DNA of 64,000 nucleotides from Treponema sp. (GCA_022010055.1 CP091737.1:124001-188000), one strand, 5' to 3'; shown: positions 48,092 to 56,383, numbered from the stretch's first letter. Numbers and translations: made by a program. Notes: generated by a model from the letters alone, not told the origin.

Positions 48092-48963
48092 GAGCTAGTT
48101 TCAAAAGTCTAAAAAAATAAAAAAAAGGCAGAAACCGTGTATAATAGTTTGTGAACAAAAAACAAAAATAACGGAACTGCCATGAAAAGTATAACAGAAA
48201 TTCTGTGCGGAGCACAACCACTTTTTAATTTTGATTTTGGAAATGACAGAATATTCGAGGAATATCTTAATGATGAGCACAAGGAATTTTTAGCAATCCT
48301 GCAAGTAATCGAAGACTGTGTGAAAATTGAAGAAAAACAGACCCGAATGGGACGGCCGACATATTTCAATTTCAGTTTTTTCAGGGCATTCCTTGCCCAG
48401 TCATTTTTCAGGCTAGATACGACAAAGGATTTGATAAGCAGATTAAAGGTAGACTGCAATCTCCGTCTAATTTGTAAATTCGCAAAAATTCCAAGCAAGG
48501 CAACATTCTCAAGAAGATTTGCACAGTTAGCACAGGATGAGACATCACAAAAAATTCATGAAAAATTAATATGTACCGCATTAAAAGACAGGCTTGTTAT
48601 GCATATCTGCAGAGATTCAACAGCAATTCCAGTCCGGTCAAAACCCATAAAAATCAAGAAGTCGGACGAAAATAGTAAAAAAAAGCGTGGCAGGCCCAGA
48701 AAGGATGAAATCAGGACTGAAAAACCGCTGAAAACTATCGAAAAAAGAACGGTTTAAAATTCGAACGACTGTTGAGCGTGCTAATGCATACCTGAAAGAC
48801 TGGTTGATTCCGGACAGGATTTGTTATCGCTCTGATAAAAAAATTGCCTTTATCCTGATGAATTCTGTTCTTGTTTTAACTGCATTAAAAATTATTCAAA
48901 ATCAGCTTATAACTCAACTTCAATCTGGAAATCCTATGGCTGTCTGACTTTTGAAACTGGCTC
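48092..48963 (+). mobile_element. Defective IS with terminal inverted repeats and 6-bp target duplication
   Basis: Ends GAGCTAGTTTCAAAAGTC (48092-48109) and its inverted partner GACTTTTGAAACTGGCTC (48946-48963), flanked on both sides by TATATA (48086-48091 and 48964-48969). The length (872 bp) and the missing middle of the transposase show an internal deletion. Confidence 0.85.
48182..48947 (+). pseudogene. DDE transposase with internal deletion
   Basis: The first 191 residues are an intact N-terminal part (RMGRPTYFNFSFFRAFLAQ, HICRDSTAIPVRSKP, with a catalytic Asp). After PLKTIEK the frame changes and resumes in the family C-terminus (RTTVERANAYLKDWL, with the catalytic Glu) ending at 48947. 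Roughly 150 central residues including the second catalytic Asp are gone, so it cannot transpose by itself. Family resembles IS4/IS1182-type DDE transposases. Confidence 0.8.
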
Positions 48964-49320
48964 TATATAATTTTAATATAAGATTTTATACAACAAGAAA
49001 TAGTTTTATTAAAAAAGATAGAGAAGTAATTCAATCTTTATATGTTTTTGAAACAGAAAATGATTTTTCTTATGATTTTTCACCAACAAAACAGACTTGG
49101 CTTAAAATAACTGACAGAAAAATATTACCAGCTTATAAATGATTCGTTGAAATTACGATTTGAAATATGTAATGCAGTAAATCTTGTACATAGAGCAGTG
49201 TTAAAAGTCATTGCTGGAAAACTCCGCTTTTTTTTAACCGCAATTTTTACAGCATTTGGATTAGAGCCGGTTTTGAAAATAAATTTATAGAAAAAGTAAA
49301 ATCCGATTGTAATAATTCGG
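48964..49320. pseudogene. Remains of a gene interrupted by the IS
   Basis: AT-rich stretch with two short frames (IRFYTTRNSFIKKDREVIQSL to 49142; LKLRFEICNAVNLVHRAV onwards to about 49289) that run on from one another with a frame change. Probably a decayed gene whose upstream part was lost on IS insertion. No family recognised. Confidence 0.35.
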
Positions 49321-49348
49321 TTACTTGATTTTTTACATCTGATATAGT
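49321..49348 (+). promoter_or_regulatory. SRP RNA promoter
   Basis: TTACTT (49321-49326), 16-bp spacer, TATAGT (49343-49348). Confidence 0.5.
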
Positions 49349-49363
49349 ATTCTATGGAAAGTT

Positions 49364-49490
49364 TAAGCCCTTTGATGAGTCCAGATGCCTTTCAAAGTAG
49401 CCTTCAAAACTCCGCCAGGACGGGAACGTAGCAACGGTATGAAGTGTTTTACTTGTGCTTAGGTTTATCTGGGCTCTTCAAAGGGCTTGT
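49364..49490 (+). ncRNA. ffs: Signal recognition particle RNA, small bacterial type
   Basis: The 5' AAGCCCTTTGA pairs perfectly with the 3' TCAAAGGGCTT to form the long rod. Domain IV is visible as CCAGG-AC-G-GGAA-C-GT-AGCAACGG, with the conserved GGAA tetraloop and AGCA asymmetric loop that bind Ffh. A T-run follows. Length is about 125 nt, slightly longer than the E. coli 4.5S RNA. Confidence 0.88.
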
Positions 49491-49495
49491 TTTTT

Positions 49496-51010
49496 TTACT
49501 GTTTTTCAAAGCGTTTTTGACCGGCGATAAAAACGGTTTTTATTGTTCCGGTTAGGGTTCTGCCTGCAAAAGGTGTCGCTTTTCCCTTGCTGAAAAAGTT
49601 TTTTGGCTCAACAGTCCATGATTCGTCAGGATTTACGATTGAAAAATCTGCGTCAAAACCGATTTTAAGCAGTCCTTTTTTTAGCTTTAAAAGTCTTGCC
49701 GGATTTGCTGACATAAGCTGTGAAAGTCTTTTTGCGGAAATCTGGCCTTCTTTTACCAGAATTGAATTGCATACGCCGAAACTTGTTTCCAATCCTGTGA
49801 ATCCCGGCGCTCCTTCTGCTTTGTCTTCCAGCGTATGCGGCGCATGGTCTGTGGAGATGCAGTCTACTGTTCCGTCCCGGATCGCATCTATGAGCATTAT
49901 GCGGTCGTCTTCGGAGCGAAGCGGCGGATTTACAAGGGCGCGTATGTTCGGTTCGTCTGTTCCGCAGAGAGCAATGTGGTGCGGTGTTACTTCGCAGCTT
50001 ACGGAAAAACCGTTTTCGAGCGGTTCAATCGGTTTGAATTGAGTTCCTTCTATGTAATTGTCATAAGCGCTGTCCGCCATATCTGCGTAAAAATCTGCGG
50101 CTTCATCTGCCAGCTTTTGTTTTGCCCGGCGGATTGCTTCCATTGATTTTGCGGTGCTTACGTGGCATAGGTGTATGTGGCAGCCTGCCTGTTCTGCTAT
50201 GTTGATGTTGCGTTCTGTTGCAATATCTTCTGCAAGGGCAAGCAGCTCGTTTGCGTCTGAAAGATAATCTTCAATTTCTTCTATTACCGGTTCAGGCGCG
50301 TTTTCCGCGTTTTGCATGCTTCCCCAGCTTGTAAGGTTGTGTTCTTTCATTATTTCCAGGGCATGTTTTCTGAGCGGGCGCGCCGCGGCGGCAAGTTCAG
50401 GGTCTTCGCAGTGGCATGCAACCGTCATTCCTTTGCTGGCGGCTATTTTCATTCCTTCCAGCATTACGGCGCTGGATGCGACTTCTTTTCCATCTTCTGA
50501 AATTACAGGAACTTCTGTGCTGTTCAGGCCAAGAAGGTGGGAAACGTCCTTTCCTTCAAAATCTGCTGTTATTGAGCATACCTGGAACATATTTGCAGAT
50601 TTTAATGAGGCGGCCCGCTTTCGGATTCCTCTTGCCTGTTCGCCGGTTGAGGTTACGGGCTTTGTGTTCGGCATTGCTACGACCGTTCCGTAGCCACCTG
50701 CGAGCGCGGCGTTAAGTCCTGTCTCAAGATTTTCTTTTTGAGTAAGCCCGGGGTCTCGAAGATGAACGTGCATGTCTATAAAACTAGGTGTAAGCGTAAG
50801 GCCTTTTGCGTCAAAAAGTTCAATTTCTGGAATGTCATTATAACCGTCTTCTTTTAAGACAGATTTTGCAAGTTCTGTGACAGTCTGGGAATTTGTAAAA
50901 TATCCATGATAAACTGCACGAATCTTTCCGTTTACTGAAAGAACTGCTCCCGGGCTGTCTGTGGCTTCATCAAGAAGCCGTGCGTTGTAGATTAGCAAAG
51001 CTTCCGGCAT
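49496..51010 (-). CDS. pyrC: Dihydroorotase
   Basis: Zinc amidohydrolase of pyrimidine synthesis closing carbamoyl-aspartate to dihydroorotate, 504 residues. Metal ligands are seen in DMHVHLRDPG, CHCEDPEL, HIHLCHVS and STDHAPHT. The length and the AMPNTKPVT motif fit class I (PyrC/AllB-like) enzymes. ATG 51010 is coupled to the pyrI stop (TAATG overlap). It ends beside the ffs T-run. Confidence 0.93.
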   Translation of the reverse strand: MPEALLIYNARLLDEATDSPGAVLSVNGKIRAVYHGYFTNSQTVTELAKSVLKEDGYNDIPEIELFDAKGLTLTPSFIDMHVHLRDPGLTQKENLETGLNAALAGGYGTVVAMPNTKPVTSTGEQARGIRKRAASLKSANMFQVCSITADFEGKDVSHLLGLNSTEVPVISEDGKEVASSAVMLEGMKIAASKGMTVACHCEDPELAAAARPLRKHALEIMKEHNLTSWGSMQNAENAPEPVIEEIEDYLSDANELLALAEDIATERNINIAEQAGCHIHLCHVSTAKSMEAIRRAKQKLADEAADFYADMADSAYDNYIEGTQFKPIEPLENGFSVSCEVTPHHIALCGTDEPNIRALVNPPLRSEDDRIMLIDAIRDGTVDCISTDHAPHTLEDKAEGAPGFTGLETSFGVCNSILVKEGQISAKRLSQLMSANPARLLKLKKGLLKIGFDADFSIVNPDESWTVEPKNFFSKGKATPFAGRTLTGTIKTVFIAGQKRFEKQ

Positions 51011-51462
51011 TATGCTTTCTCCACGACAGTTCCGTCTTCGCCGGCTTTGTACATTGTGTCGCAATATTCGCAGCGGTAGAGACCTTTCGCCTTGTCAACA
51101 AGCAGGAATGTCGGTTTTATGTAGGTTTCCGTTGCCGTTATGCAGCGCGGATTTTTGCATTTGAAAACATTTTGAATTCTGGATGGAAGTTCCATTTTTA
51201 TTTTGCGGACGATTTTTTCGTTTTGAATCACGTTTACGCTGATATTCGGGTCGATGAATCCGAGTATTGAAAAGTCGATGTCCATTACATTTTCAATTTT
51301 TATTATGTCTTTTTTTCCTGTTTTTTTAGACGGCGCGTTCATTATAAGGGCGGAGCAGAAGGATGATTTGTCTAATCCAAGCCACTGGAAAATTCTCCAG
51401 CCTGAACCTGCGCGTATGTGGTCAATAACAAGTCCGTTTTTTATTGAATCTATATTTAACAT
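51010..51462 (-). CDS. pyrI: Aspartate carbamoyltransferase regulatory chain
   Basis: Regulatory subunit that binds CTP/ATP and assembles with PyrB, 150 residues from ATG 51462 (ribosome site GAGGAAAT). Conserved opening IKNGLVIDHIRAG, and the four zinc cysteines as C-x4-C (CKNPRC) and C-x2-C (CEYC) in the C-terminal domain. Presence of PyrI implies feedback-regulated ATCase. A hairpin-containing gap of 135 bases separates it from pyrB. Confidence 0.93.
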   Translation of the reverse strand: MLNIDSIKNGLVIDHIRAGSGWRIFQWLGLDKSSFCSALIMNAPSKKTGKKDIIKIENVMDIDFSILGFIDPNISVNVIQNEKIVRKIKMELPSRIQNVFKCKNPRCITATETYIKPTFLLVDKAKGLYRCEYCDTMYKAGEDGTVVEKA

Positions 51463-51597
51463 ATTTCCTCTCATAAAAAGGTCAAATAACAATTTTCTTT
51501 TTGACTTTTTGACGCAATTTTTCAATAAAGTTGGAAATTGCGCCTGATGATGATGTTTGCAACGCAAACCCGCTGGCAAAAACTTTGGCGTTTTTTA

Positions 51598-52518
51598 TTA
51601 AAGGGCGCCGGTCAGTTTTGCAATAAGAGCCATTCTTGCGTACATTCCGAATTTTACCTGATTGAAGTATACGGCGCGCGGGTCGTCGTCTATTTCCGGG
51701 GAAATTTCGTTTACGCGCGGAAGCGGATGAAGCACGAACATCCGGTCTTTTGCAAGCTTCATCTTTTCCTTGTCCAGGATGTAGCTGTCTTTTAGCCGCA
51801 GGTAATCCTGCTCGTTAAAGAAACGCTCTTTTTGAACACGGGTCATATAAAGGACGTCAAGCTCGCCGATGACATCCTCAAGGCGTTCCGCAATTGTGTA
51901 TGGAATTCCTTTTTCATCAAGCTGCTCTATCATGTATTCTGGAAGACAAAGCTCTTTTGGGCTTATAAAGATGAACTTGTTTCCTTTGTAGCGGCTTAGT
52001 GCCTGAGTAAGGCTGTGTACCGTTCTGCCAAATTTTAAGTCTCCGCAGAATCCTACGGTAAGTCCCTGGTAGTCGCCGAGAAGCCTGCGTATTGTGACTA
52101 AATCTGTAAGAGTTTGTGTCGGGTGGCTGTGTCCGCCGTCGCCTGCGTTTATGACAGGAACAGGTGAATATTTGCTTGCAAGCAAAGCCGCTCCTTCTTT
52201 TGGAGTTCGCATCGCAATTACATCGACATAGGAAGAAACTACACGGATTGTGTCTGCAAGAGTTTCGCCTTTTGTGGACGATGTATAGGATGCGTCCGCA
52301 AAACCTTCTACCGTTCCGCCTAAATGAAGCATTGCCGCTTCAAATGAAAGTCGTGTTCTTGTGCTTGGCTCAAAAAAAAGTGTCGCAAGAATTTTCCCGC
52401 GACACACATCTTGAAAAGAAATAGGATCAACTGTTATCTGTTCTGCCAAAGAAATAATCTCATCAATTTCAGAAACAGACAAATCACCAGGTTCGATTAA
52501 ATGACGCCCTTTTAACAT
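51598..52518 (-). CDS. pyrB: Aspartate carbamoyltransferase catalytic chain
   Basis: Condenses carbamoyl phosphate and aspartate, the committed step of pyrimidine synthesis. 306 residues. Carbamoyl-phosphate site FFEPSTRTRLSFE, plus HPTQTLTDL and the late HPLPRVNEI. Start ATG follows GGAG. Promoter TTGCAC-17-TATAAT lies at 52549-52577. First gene of pyrB-pyrI-pyrC. Confidence 0.95.
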   Translation of the reverse strand: MLKGRHLIEPGDLSVSEIDEIISLAEQITVDPISFQDVCRGKILATLFFEPSTRTRLSFEAAMLHLGGTVEGFADASYTSSTKGETLADTIRVVSSYVDVIAMRTPKEGAALLASKYSPVPVINAGDGGHSHPTQTLTDLVTIRRLLGDYQGLTVGFCGDLKFGRTVHSLTQALSRYKGNKFIFISPKELCLPEYMIEQLDEKGIPYTIAERLEDVIGELDVLYMTRVQKERFFNEQDYLRLKDSYILDKEKMKLAKDRMFVLHPLPRVNEISPEIDDDPRAVYFNQVKFGMYARMALIAKLTGAL

Positions 52519-52526
52519 ATTTTAAG

Positions 52527-52577
52527 AACTCCACTAAAAATTTTTTAGATTATATCGTATGGCGTGGATTTGTGCAA
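52527..52577 (-). promoter_or_regulatory. pyrB promoter with palindrome at start site
   Basis: Minus strand TTGCAC (52572-52577), 17-bp spacer, TATAAT (52549-52554), then the palindrome CTAAAAAATTTTTAG (52534-52548) around the expected transcription start. Confidence 0.6.
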
Positions 52578-52670
52578 ATAAAACGTGGGATTCTGAAATA
52601 AGGCAAGCCTTTCTTCAGCGATGATATTCGATTATGTTGAATTCTTAATTTCTTTTCAGGAAAATCTTGC

Positions 52671-52770
52671 GCAGGATTGGAAGGGTGAGCGCAGCGAATT
52701 GGCGGCGGACCGGCGGAGCCGGGCTGGCGCCAACGACCGCGAGGGTAGCCCTGGAAAGCCTGTTTGCTGA
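52671..52770. repeat. GC-rich intergenic island
   Basis: GC-rich segment (GGCGGCGGACCGGCGGAGCC, GGCTGGCGCC) between divergent pyrB and flaB, resembling the one at 22650. No gene in 52578-52823. Confidence 0.45.
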
Positions 52771-52823
52771 AAGCGTTTGCGCCCTTATAAAAATTAATAT
52801 GTGAAAAATTTTTATTTTTTTTC

Positions 52824-52850
52824 TAAAGTCGGTTTGCCATTCTCCGATAG
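52824..52850 (+). promoter_or_regulatory. Sigma-28 (FliA) promoter of flagellin
   Basis: TAAA (52824-52827), 15-bp spacer, TCCGATAG (52843-52850), close to the FliA consensus TAAA-N15-GCCGATAA. Confidence 0.8.
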
Positions 52851-52911
52851 TAAAGTAAAGGGTGGTGAGACCCTTGTAATAAGTTTTGGAAACTTACCAA
52901 GGAGATAAACT

Positions 52912-53772
52912 ATGGTTATTAATCACAATATGAGCGCGATGTTCGCTCAGAGGGCACAGGGAATTCAGGATTTGGCTCAGCAGAAGAGCATGGAAAAGCT
53001 TTCTTCTGGTATGAAAATTAATCGTGCTGGAGATGACGCTTCTGGACTTGCTGTTTCAGAAAAAATGCGTTCTCAGATTAGAGGTTTGAAACAGGCTTCT
53101 ACAAACGCTCAGAATGGCATTTCTTTTATTCAGACAACAGAAGGTTATTTGCAGGAAACCACTGATATTATTCAGAGAATCCGTGAGCTTGCTGTTCAGT
53201 CTTCCAACGGTATTTACTCTGCTGAAGACCGCATGCAGATTCAGGTTGAAGTTTCTTCTTTGATTGCTGAGGTTGACCGCGTTGCTTCTGCTGCTCAGTT
53301 CAACGGTATGAATATGTTGACCGGTCGTTTTGCCCGCCCGACTGGCGAAAATGTTGTGACTGCATCTATGTGGCTTCATATTGGCGCAAACATGGACCAG
53401 AGGACTCAGGTTTACATTGGAACAATGTCTGCTATGGCTCTTGGTCTTCGCAATGTTGGTGATGAAACAATCATGTCTTTGGAAGGCCCGGATGAGGCAA
53501 ACCGCGCAATCGGCACTTTGGACGAAGCGTTGAAGAAGATTAACAAGCAGCGCGCTGACCTTGGCGCTTACCAGAACCGCCTTGATATGACTATTAAGGG
53601 ATTGAACGTTGGCGCAGAAAACCTTCAGGCTTCTGAGTCAAGAATCCGCGATACAGATATGGCTAACGAAATGGTTGAATTCACAAAAGACCAGGTTCTT
53701 TCACAGGCAGGAACAGCAATGCTGGCTCAGGCGAACCAGTCAAGCCAGAATGTTCTTTCATTGCTTCGCTAG
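52912..53772 (+). CDS. flaB: Periplasmic flagellin, FlaB-type core protein
   Basis: Core filament protein of the spirochaete periplasmic flagellum, 286 residues, without a signal peptide as expected for type III export. Conserved N-terminus MVINHNMSAMFAQR with SSGMKINRAGDDASGLAVSE and C-terminus ANEMVEFTKDQVLSQAG with QNVLSLLR. The short middle is typical of FlaB. Ribosome site AAGGAG. Expression is by a sigma-28 promoter. A perfect terminator hairpin follows. No FlaA sheath gene is in the window. Confidence 0.96.
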   Translation: MVINHNMSAMFAQRAQGIQDLAQQKSMEKLSSGMKINRAGDDASGLAVSEKMRSQIRGLKQASTNAQNGISFIQTTEGYLQETTDIIQRIRELAVQSSNGIYSAEDRMQIQVEVSSLIAEVDRVASAAQFNGMNMLTGRFARPTGENVVTASMWLHIGANMDQRTQVYIGTMSAMALGLRNVGDETIMSLEGPDEANRAIGTLDEALKKINKQRADLGAYQNRLDMTIKGLNVGAENLQASESRIRDTDMANEMVEFTKDQVLSQAGTAMLAQANQSSQNVLSLLR

Positions 53773-53795
53773 AAATAAGGTTTCGTGAAAAGATG

Positions 53796-53830
53796 AAAAA
53801 AATGCGCCCCGCGGGGTGCATTTTTTTTTT
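53796..53830 (+). terminator. Flagellin terminator
   Basis: AAAATGCGCCCC/GGGGTGCATTTT-type hairpin with CG centre and T10. Confidence 0.9.
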
Positions 53831-53872
53831 CGAGCAACCTGGGTTGTCTGAGCCTGTGATAAAGAAATAGAA

Positions 53873-53898
53873 GCGAGTTTTTGGCCTGTCAAAAACTC
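53873..53898. repeat. Inverted repeat CGAGTTTTTG / CAAAAACTCG
   Basis: Perfect 10-bp stem around GCCTGT. It resembles the ends of the dispersed CGAG repeats and may be a stub of that family. Confidence 0.45.
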
Positions 53899-53970
53899 GA
53901 AAGCGGGCTGGAGGAACTTGCGGGCGAAGAGATTTTCAGCCCGCGGCGTGCTATATTGATTTTTATAGAT

Positions 53971-53999
53971 TTGACGAAAAAGCGTGTTGGTGCTAATAT
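53971..53999 (+). promoter_or_regulatory. Strong promoter before a short transcript
   Basis: TTGACG (53971-53976), exactly 17 bp, TAATAT (53994-53999). Confidence 0.65.
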
Positions 54000-54005
54000 A
54001 CAAAT

Positions 54006-54090
54006 AAAGGAAATGCCCGACTCCGTCGGTCGTCTCCACATTTTAGCGATAAAGCCGCCACGTGTAGTCAGACAGGGCGGCTTTACTTTT
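54006..54090 (+). ncRNA. Candidate small RNA
   Basis: Bounded by the promoter at 53971 and a terminator stem AAAGCCGCC / GGCGGCTTT (54051-54059 and 54076-54084) plus T5. Inside is CCGAC-TCC-GTCGG (54017-54029). A 33-codon frame from ATG 54013 runs past the terminator, so a non-coding RNA of about 80 nt is preferred. No Rfam family is recognised by eye. Confidence 0.5.
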
Positions 54091-54124
54091 TACTCGTCTT
54101 TATCTTTTAGATAAGAGAGCGCTG

Positions 54125-54490
54125 CTATTTTTCATCAAGTTTCTTCTCGTTTTTCTCGACTGCGCGTTTCCTCACAAATGTGTATTTGTTTGCCGCGCTT
54201 TCGATTTTGGTTCCGTCCACGAAATACTTTTCAAGGCTTACATAGCCTTTTTTATTCAGAAGCTTTACTGTGGATATAAAGATTTCCTCGATTGAGCCAT
54301 TTAGTTTTTCACTCCGGAATTTATTGATTGTCCTGAAGTCCGGCTTCTGGAATCCCGCAAGCCACATTGCATTTATGTTTTCGCGGCACTGTCTTGCTAT
54401 CATTCTCGATGAGTAGATTCCTGTCATATAGCAATAGATTAAAACCTTCAGCAGCATTACTGGATTGTAGCGGCTTACGCCTCTGCTCAT
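54125..54490 (-). pseudogene. IS1182-family transposase, N-terminal fragment
   Basis: 121 residues of the conserved N-terminal domain (YNPVMLLKVLIYCYMTG, FQKPDFRTINKFR, FVDGTKIESAANKYTF). The catalytic domain is absent after KKLDEK, so this is a remnant. No matching terminal repeats are seen at its borders. Confidence 0.75.
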
Positions 54491-54538
54491 ATTTAAATTT
54501 TAGCAGATTTGAATTCTCTTGTAAATTTAAAATAATTA

Positions 54539-54566
54539 GGGCTGCCCATTTCTTTTTGGACAGCCC
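54539..54566 (-). terminator. Terminator of lipoprotein gene
   Basis: Reading the minus strand, GGGCTGTCC / GGGCAGCCC with an AAAAAGAAAT loop, followed by TAATTATTTT. Confidence 0.6.
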
Positions 54567-54589
54567 CTTTTACATATCAGCAAAAGCTT

Positions 54590-55132
54590 TTAGTCTTTAT
54601 AGACATGAAATTCAATTGTCTTACCTTTTATAGACATAGTTATTTTATACTCAGTTTTATCTTTAATTGTTTCGATTTTGGCGTCGGATGGAATTGATGA
54701 TAATTGATAATTCTCCTGCATTTCTGTAAGCTCTGCACCAGAAAGAGTTGATTTTACAATCACTTTATTGCCAGCAAAGGAGATTTCTGCATCATCAGGA
54801 AGATTCATTTCCTTTTTAGTCTTTGCCTTTTTAGCATCTTCGCCCATTGCATTAAAAGCTGTAAGGTCGTCTTTGCTCATTTGTTTTGTAAGATCAACAG
54901 TCTGCGTTTTTGAACCAGACTTAAAAGTCCAAGTTTCATTGCTTGCAGTTGCTTTGATATCATATTTTTCGACCATTCCATCAGCAGTTTGCGTTATTTT
55001 TAACGTATAGCTTCCGTCGGAAAGAGTTATTGATTGGTCATCATCAGATGAATTTCCGTTTGAGCATCCAAAGAATGCACAGGCCAATACAAGTGCTGTA
55101 AGAATAGCAGCGAGTTTAGATAAGCGTTTCAT
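54590..55132 (-). CDS. Lipoprotein of unknown function
   Basis: 180 residues. Signal peptide with lipobox F-F-G-C at residues 20-23 (LVLACAFFGCSNGNSS) fits spirochaete lipoproteins, so it is expected at the membrane. The mature part is beta-rich and repetitive (SDGSYTLKITQTADG, ITMSIKGKTIEFHVY), similar in style to Treponema surface lipoproteins, but no family is recognised. Its upstream region has three consecutive hairpins. Start ATG follows AGGAGG. Confidence 0.75.
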   Translation of the reverse strand: MKRLSKLAAILTALVLACAFFGCSNGNSSDDDQSITLSDGSYTLKITQTADGMVEKYDIKATASNETWTFKSGSKTQTVDLTKQMSKDDLTAFNAMGEDAKKAKTKKEMNLPDDAEISFAGNKVIVKSTLSGAELTEMQENYQLSSIPSDAKIETIKDKTEYKITMSIKGKTIEFHVYKD

Positions 55133-55163
55133 AAAATCCTCCTAGATTTTATCTTTTGTTTTT

Positions 55164-55234
55164 GGGCGAAGTCGAGTGTAACAAGACTTCGCCCAAAGGG
55201 ATTTTTCAATCCCTTTGGGTAGTGTACACTACCC
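55164..55234 (-). promoter_or_regulatory. Three consecutive perfect hairpins upstream of lipoprotein gene
   Basis: GGGCGAAGTC/GACTTCGCCC (55164-55173, 55185-55194), AAAGGGATT/AATCCCTTT (55195-55203, 55208-55216) and the palindrome GGGTAGTGTACACTACCC (55217-55234) abut each other. They are in the 5' leader region of the lipoprotein gene. Confidence 0.6.
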
Positions 55235-55336
55235 AAATTTTTAAAGAGAAAAATGCTGGAGATTTTACTTTCACCGAAAATTTCAAGAAAACTTAAAATT
55301 GTTAGTTTTTTATAAACAGGAATACACAATGAAAAA

Positions 55337-55578
55337 GTTTGTTTTTTTTTGGTAAGAAAACTTGCGTTCGCAAGTTTCCTATATAGACACGAATAAATTG
55401 CTGCGCCACTGCTCGCAGTTTGTTTTTTTTTGGTAAGAAAACTTGCGTTTGCGAGTTTCCTATATAGACACGAATAAATTGCTGCGCCACTGCTCGCAGT
55501 TTGTTTTTTTTGGTAAGAAAACTTGCATTCGCAAGTTTCCTATATAGACACGAATAAATTGCTGCGCCACTGCTCGCA
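55337..55578. repeat. Three tandem ~81-bp repeats with hairpins
   Basis: Units 55337-55417, 55418-55498 and 55499-55578 each contain a T-run, AAACTTGCGTTCGCAAGTTT-type stem, CCTATATAGACACG and GAATAAATTGCTGCGCCACT. Stem bases vary between units yet keep pairing (TTCG, TTTG, ATTC loop variants). The last unit ends by the stop codon of the PurO-like gene, where CGAATAAATTG/CAATTTATTCG forms a further 11-bp stem. Confidence 0.85.
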
Positions 55579-55580
55579 AT

Positions 55581-56297
55581 TTATTCGTTCTTATTCAAAA
55601 TTCTTGTTTCGTATTTTCCGGTTTTTATGTCGATGTAGCGCACAAAGAGCGAGACTTTGTTCTGTTCGTTTAGCCATGACCAAAGGCTGTTTGTGAATGT
55701 GTCGATGTCGCCTTCAATTTCTATTGGGGTTGGTTCGCCTTCGTAGCTTGGCAGGGGATTTCTGTCGCCCATGTATGTGTGTATGTAGTGGCCTTTTCCT
55801 GGCTGTGGGTTGTCGTATGTGAATGTGAACCGCAGGCAGTTGTCCGGGTTTCCGTTGTCGCTTTTAAGGATTGAGATTGCGTAGTTGTATTTTCCGCCTT
55901 CAATATCCAGCAGGCTTGAAATTCTTGGCGTGAAATTCGGAGCGTCGTGCTCGTATTTGCGGCTTCTGAGCGACTCCTCAAAGGTTTTTCCTTCCTTTAA
56001 TCCGTCAAAAATTGTGTCCGTCTGGTCGCCGTTTGTTACGATTGTTTTTGAGCCAAGAACCCGGACTGCGCGGTAAATTATTAAGCTTGGGTCGCCGGCT
56101 ATAAGAGTCGGGTCAAAGGCCTGGGTTCTGATTCCTTCTTCGTCTGTTACAAAAACCCGGTTCCGGCTTCCTGCGCTGCGTCCCATTGTCCAGTATGCGC
56201 TGACCGCCGTTTTTCCGTCTTCTGAAAGTCCTGCGATGATTCCCCGTCCAGGATATGAGTTTTGTGTCAATTCTTCTTTTAGTGATGCGATTTTCAT
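55581..56297 (-). CDS. purO: IMP cyclohydrolase-like protein (PurO type)
   Basis: 238 residues resembling the archaeal-type IMP cyclohydrolase family, which closes FAICAR to IMP in purine synthesis. Recognisable segments are YPGRGIIAGLSEDGK, YWTMGRSAGSRNR and KYNYAISILKSDN. Other purine genes are not adjacent, so the role is inferred from family. The start ATG has a weak ribosome site. The convergent/upstream region holds a tandem repeat. Confidence 0.75.
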   Translation of the reverse strand: MKIASLKEELTQNSYPGRGIIAGLSEDGKTAVSAYWTMGRSAGSRNRVFVTDEEGIRTQAFDPTLIAGDPSLIIYRAVRVLGSKTIVTNGDQTDTIFDGLKEGKTFEESLRSRKYEHDAPNFTPRISSLLDIEGGKYNYAISILKSDNGNPDNCLRFTFTYDNPQPGKGHYIHTYMGDRNPLPSYEGEPTPIEIEGDIDTFTNSLWSWLNEQNKVSLFVRYIDIKTGKYETRILNKNE

Positions 56298-56383
56298 TTT
56301 AATTCCTTTTGCGCGCCGCAGGCGGTTTTTAATTGCCTGCGGCGCTGTTTTTTTTGAATTATAGTAGAAAACCGCCGTTGATT

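Noticed and set aside
46442..49142. Prophage island around the XRE regulator
   Set aside because: Only a regulator, an IS remnant and an aldo/keto reductase are present. There are no integrase, capsid or tail genes, and no attachment-site repeats.
53881..54114. Small protein gene after flagellin
   Set aside because: The frame runs through a strong terminator and its promoter would make a transcript too short. A small RNA fits better.
53881..54124. Origin of replication or att site
   Set aside because: No DnaA-box cluster or integrase context is seen.
55337..55578. CRISPR-like array
   Set aside because: Units are contiguous 81-bp repeats with no unique spacers, and no cas genes are present.
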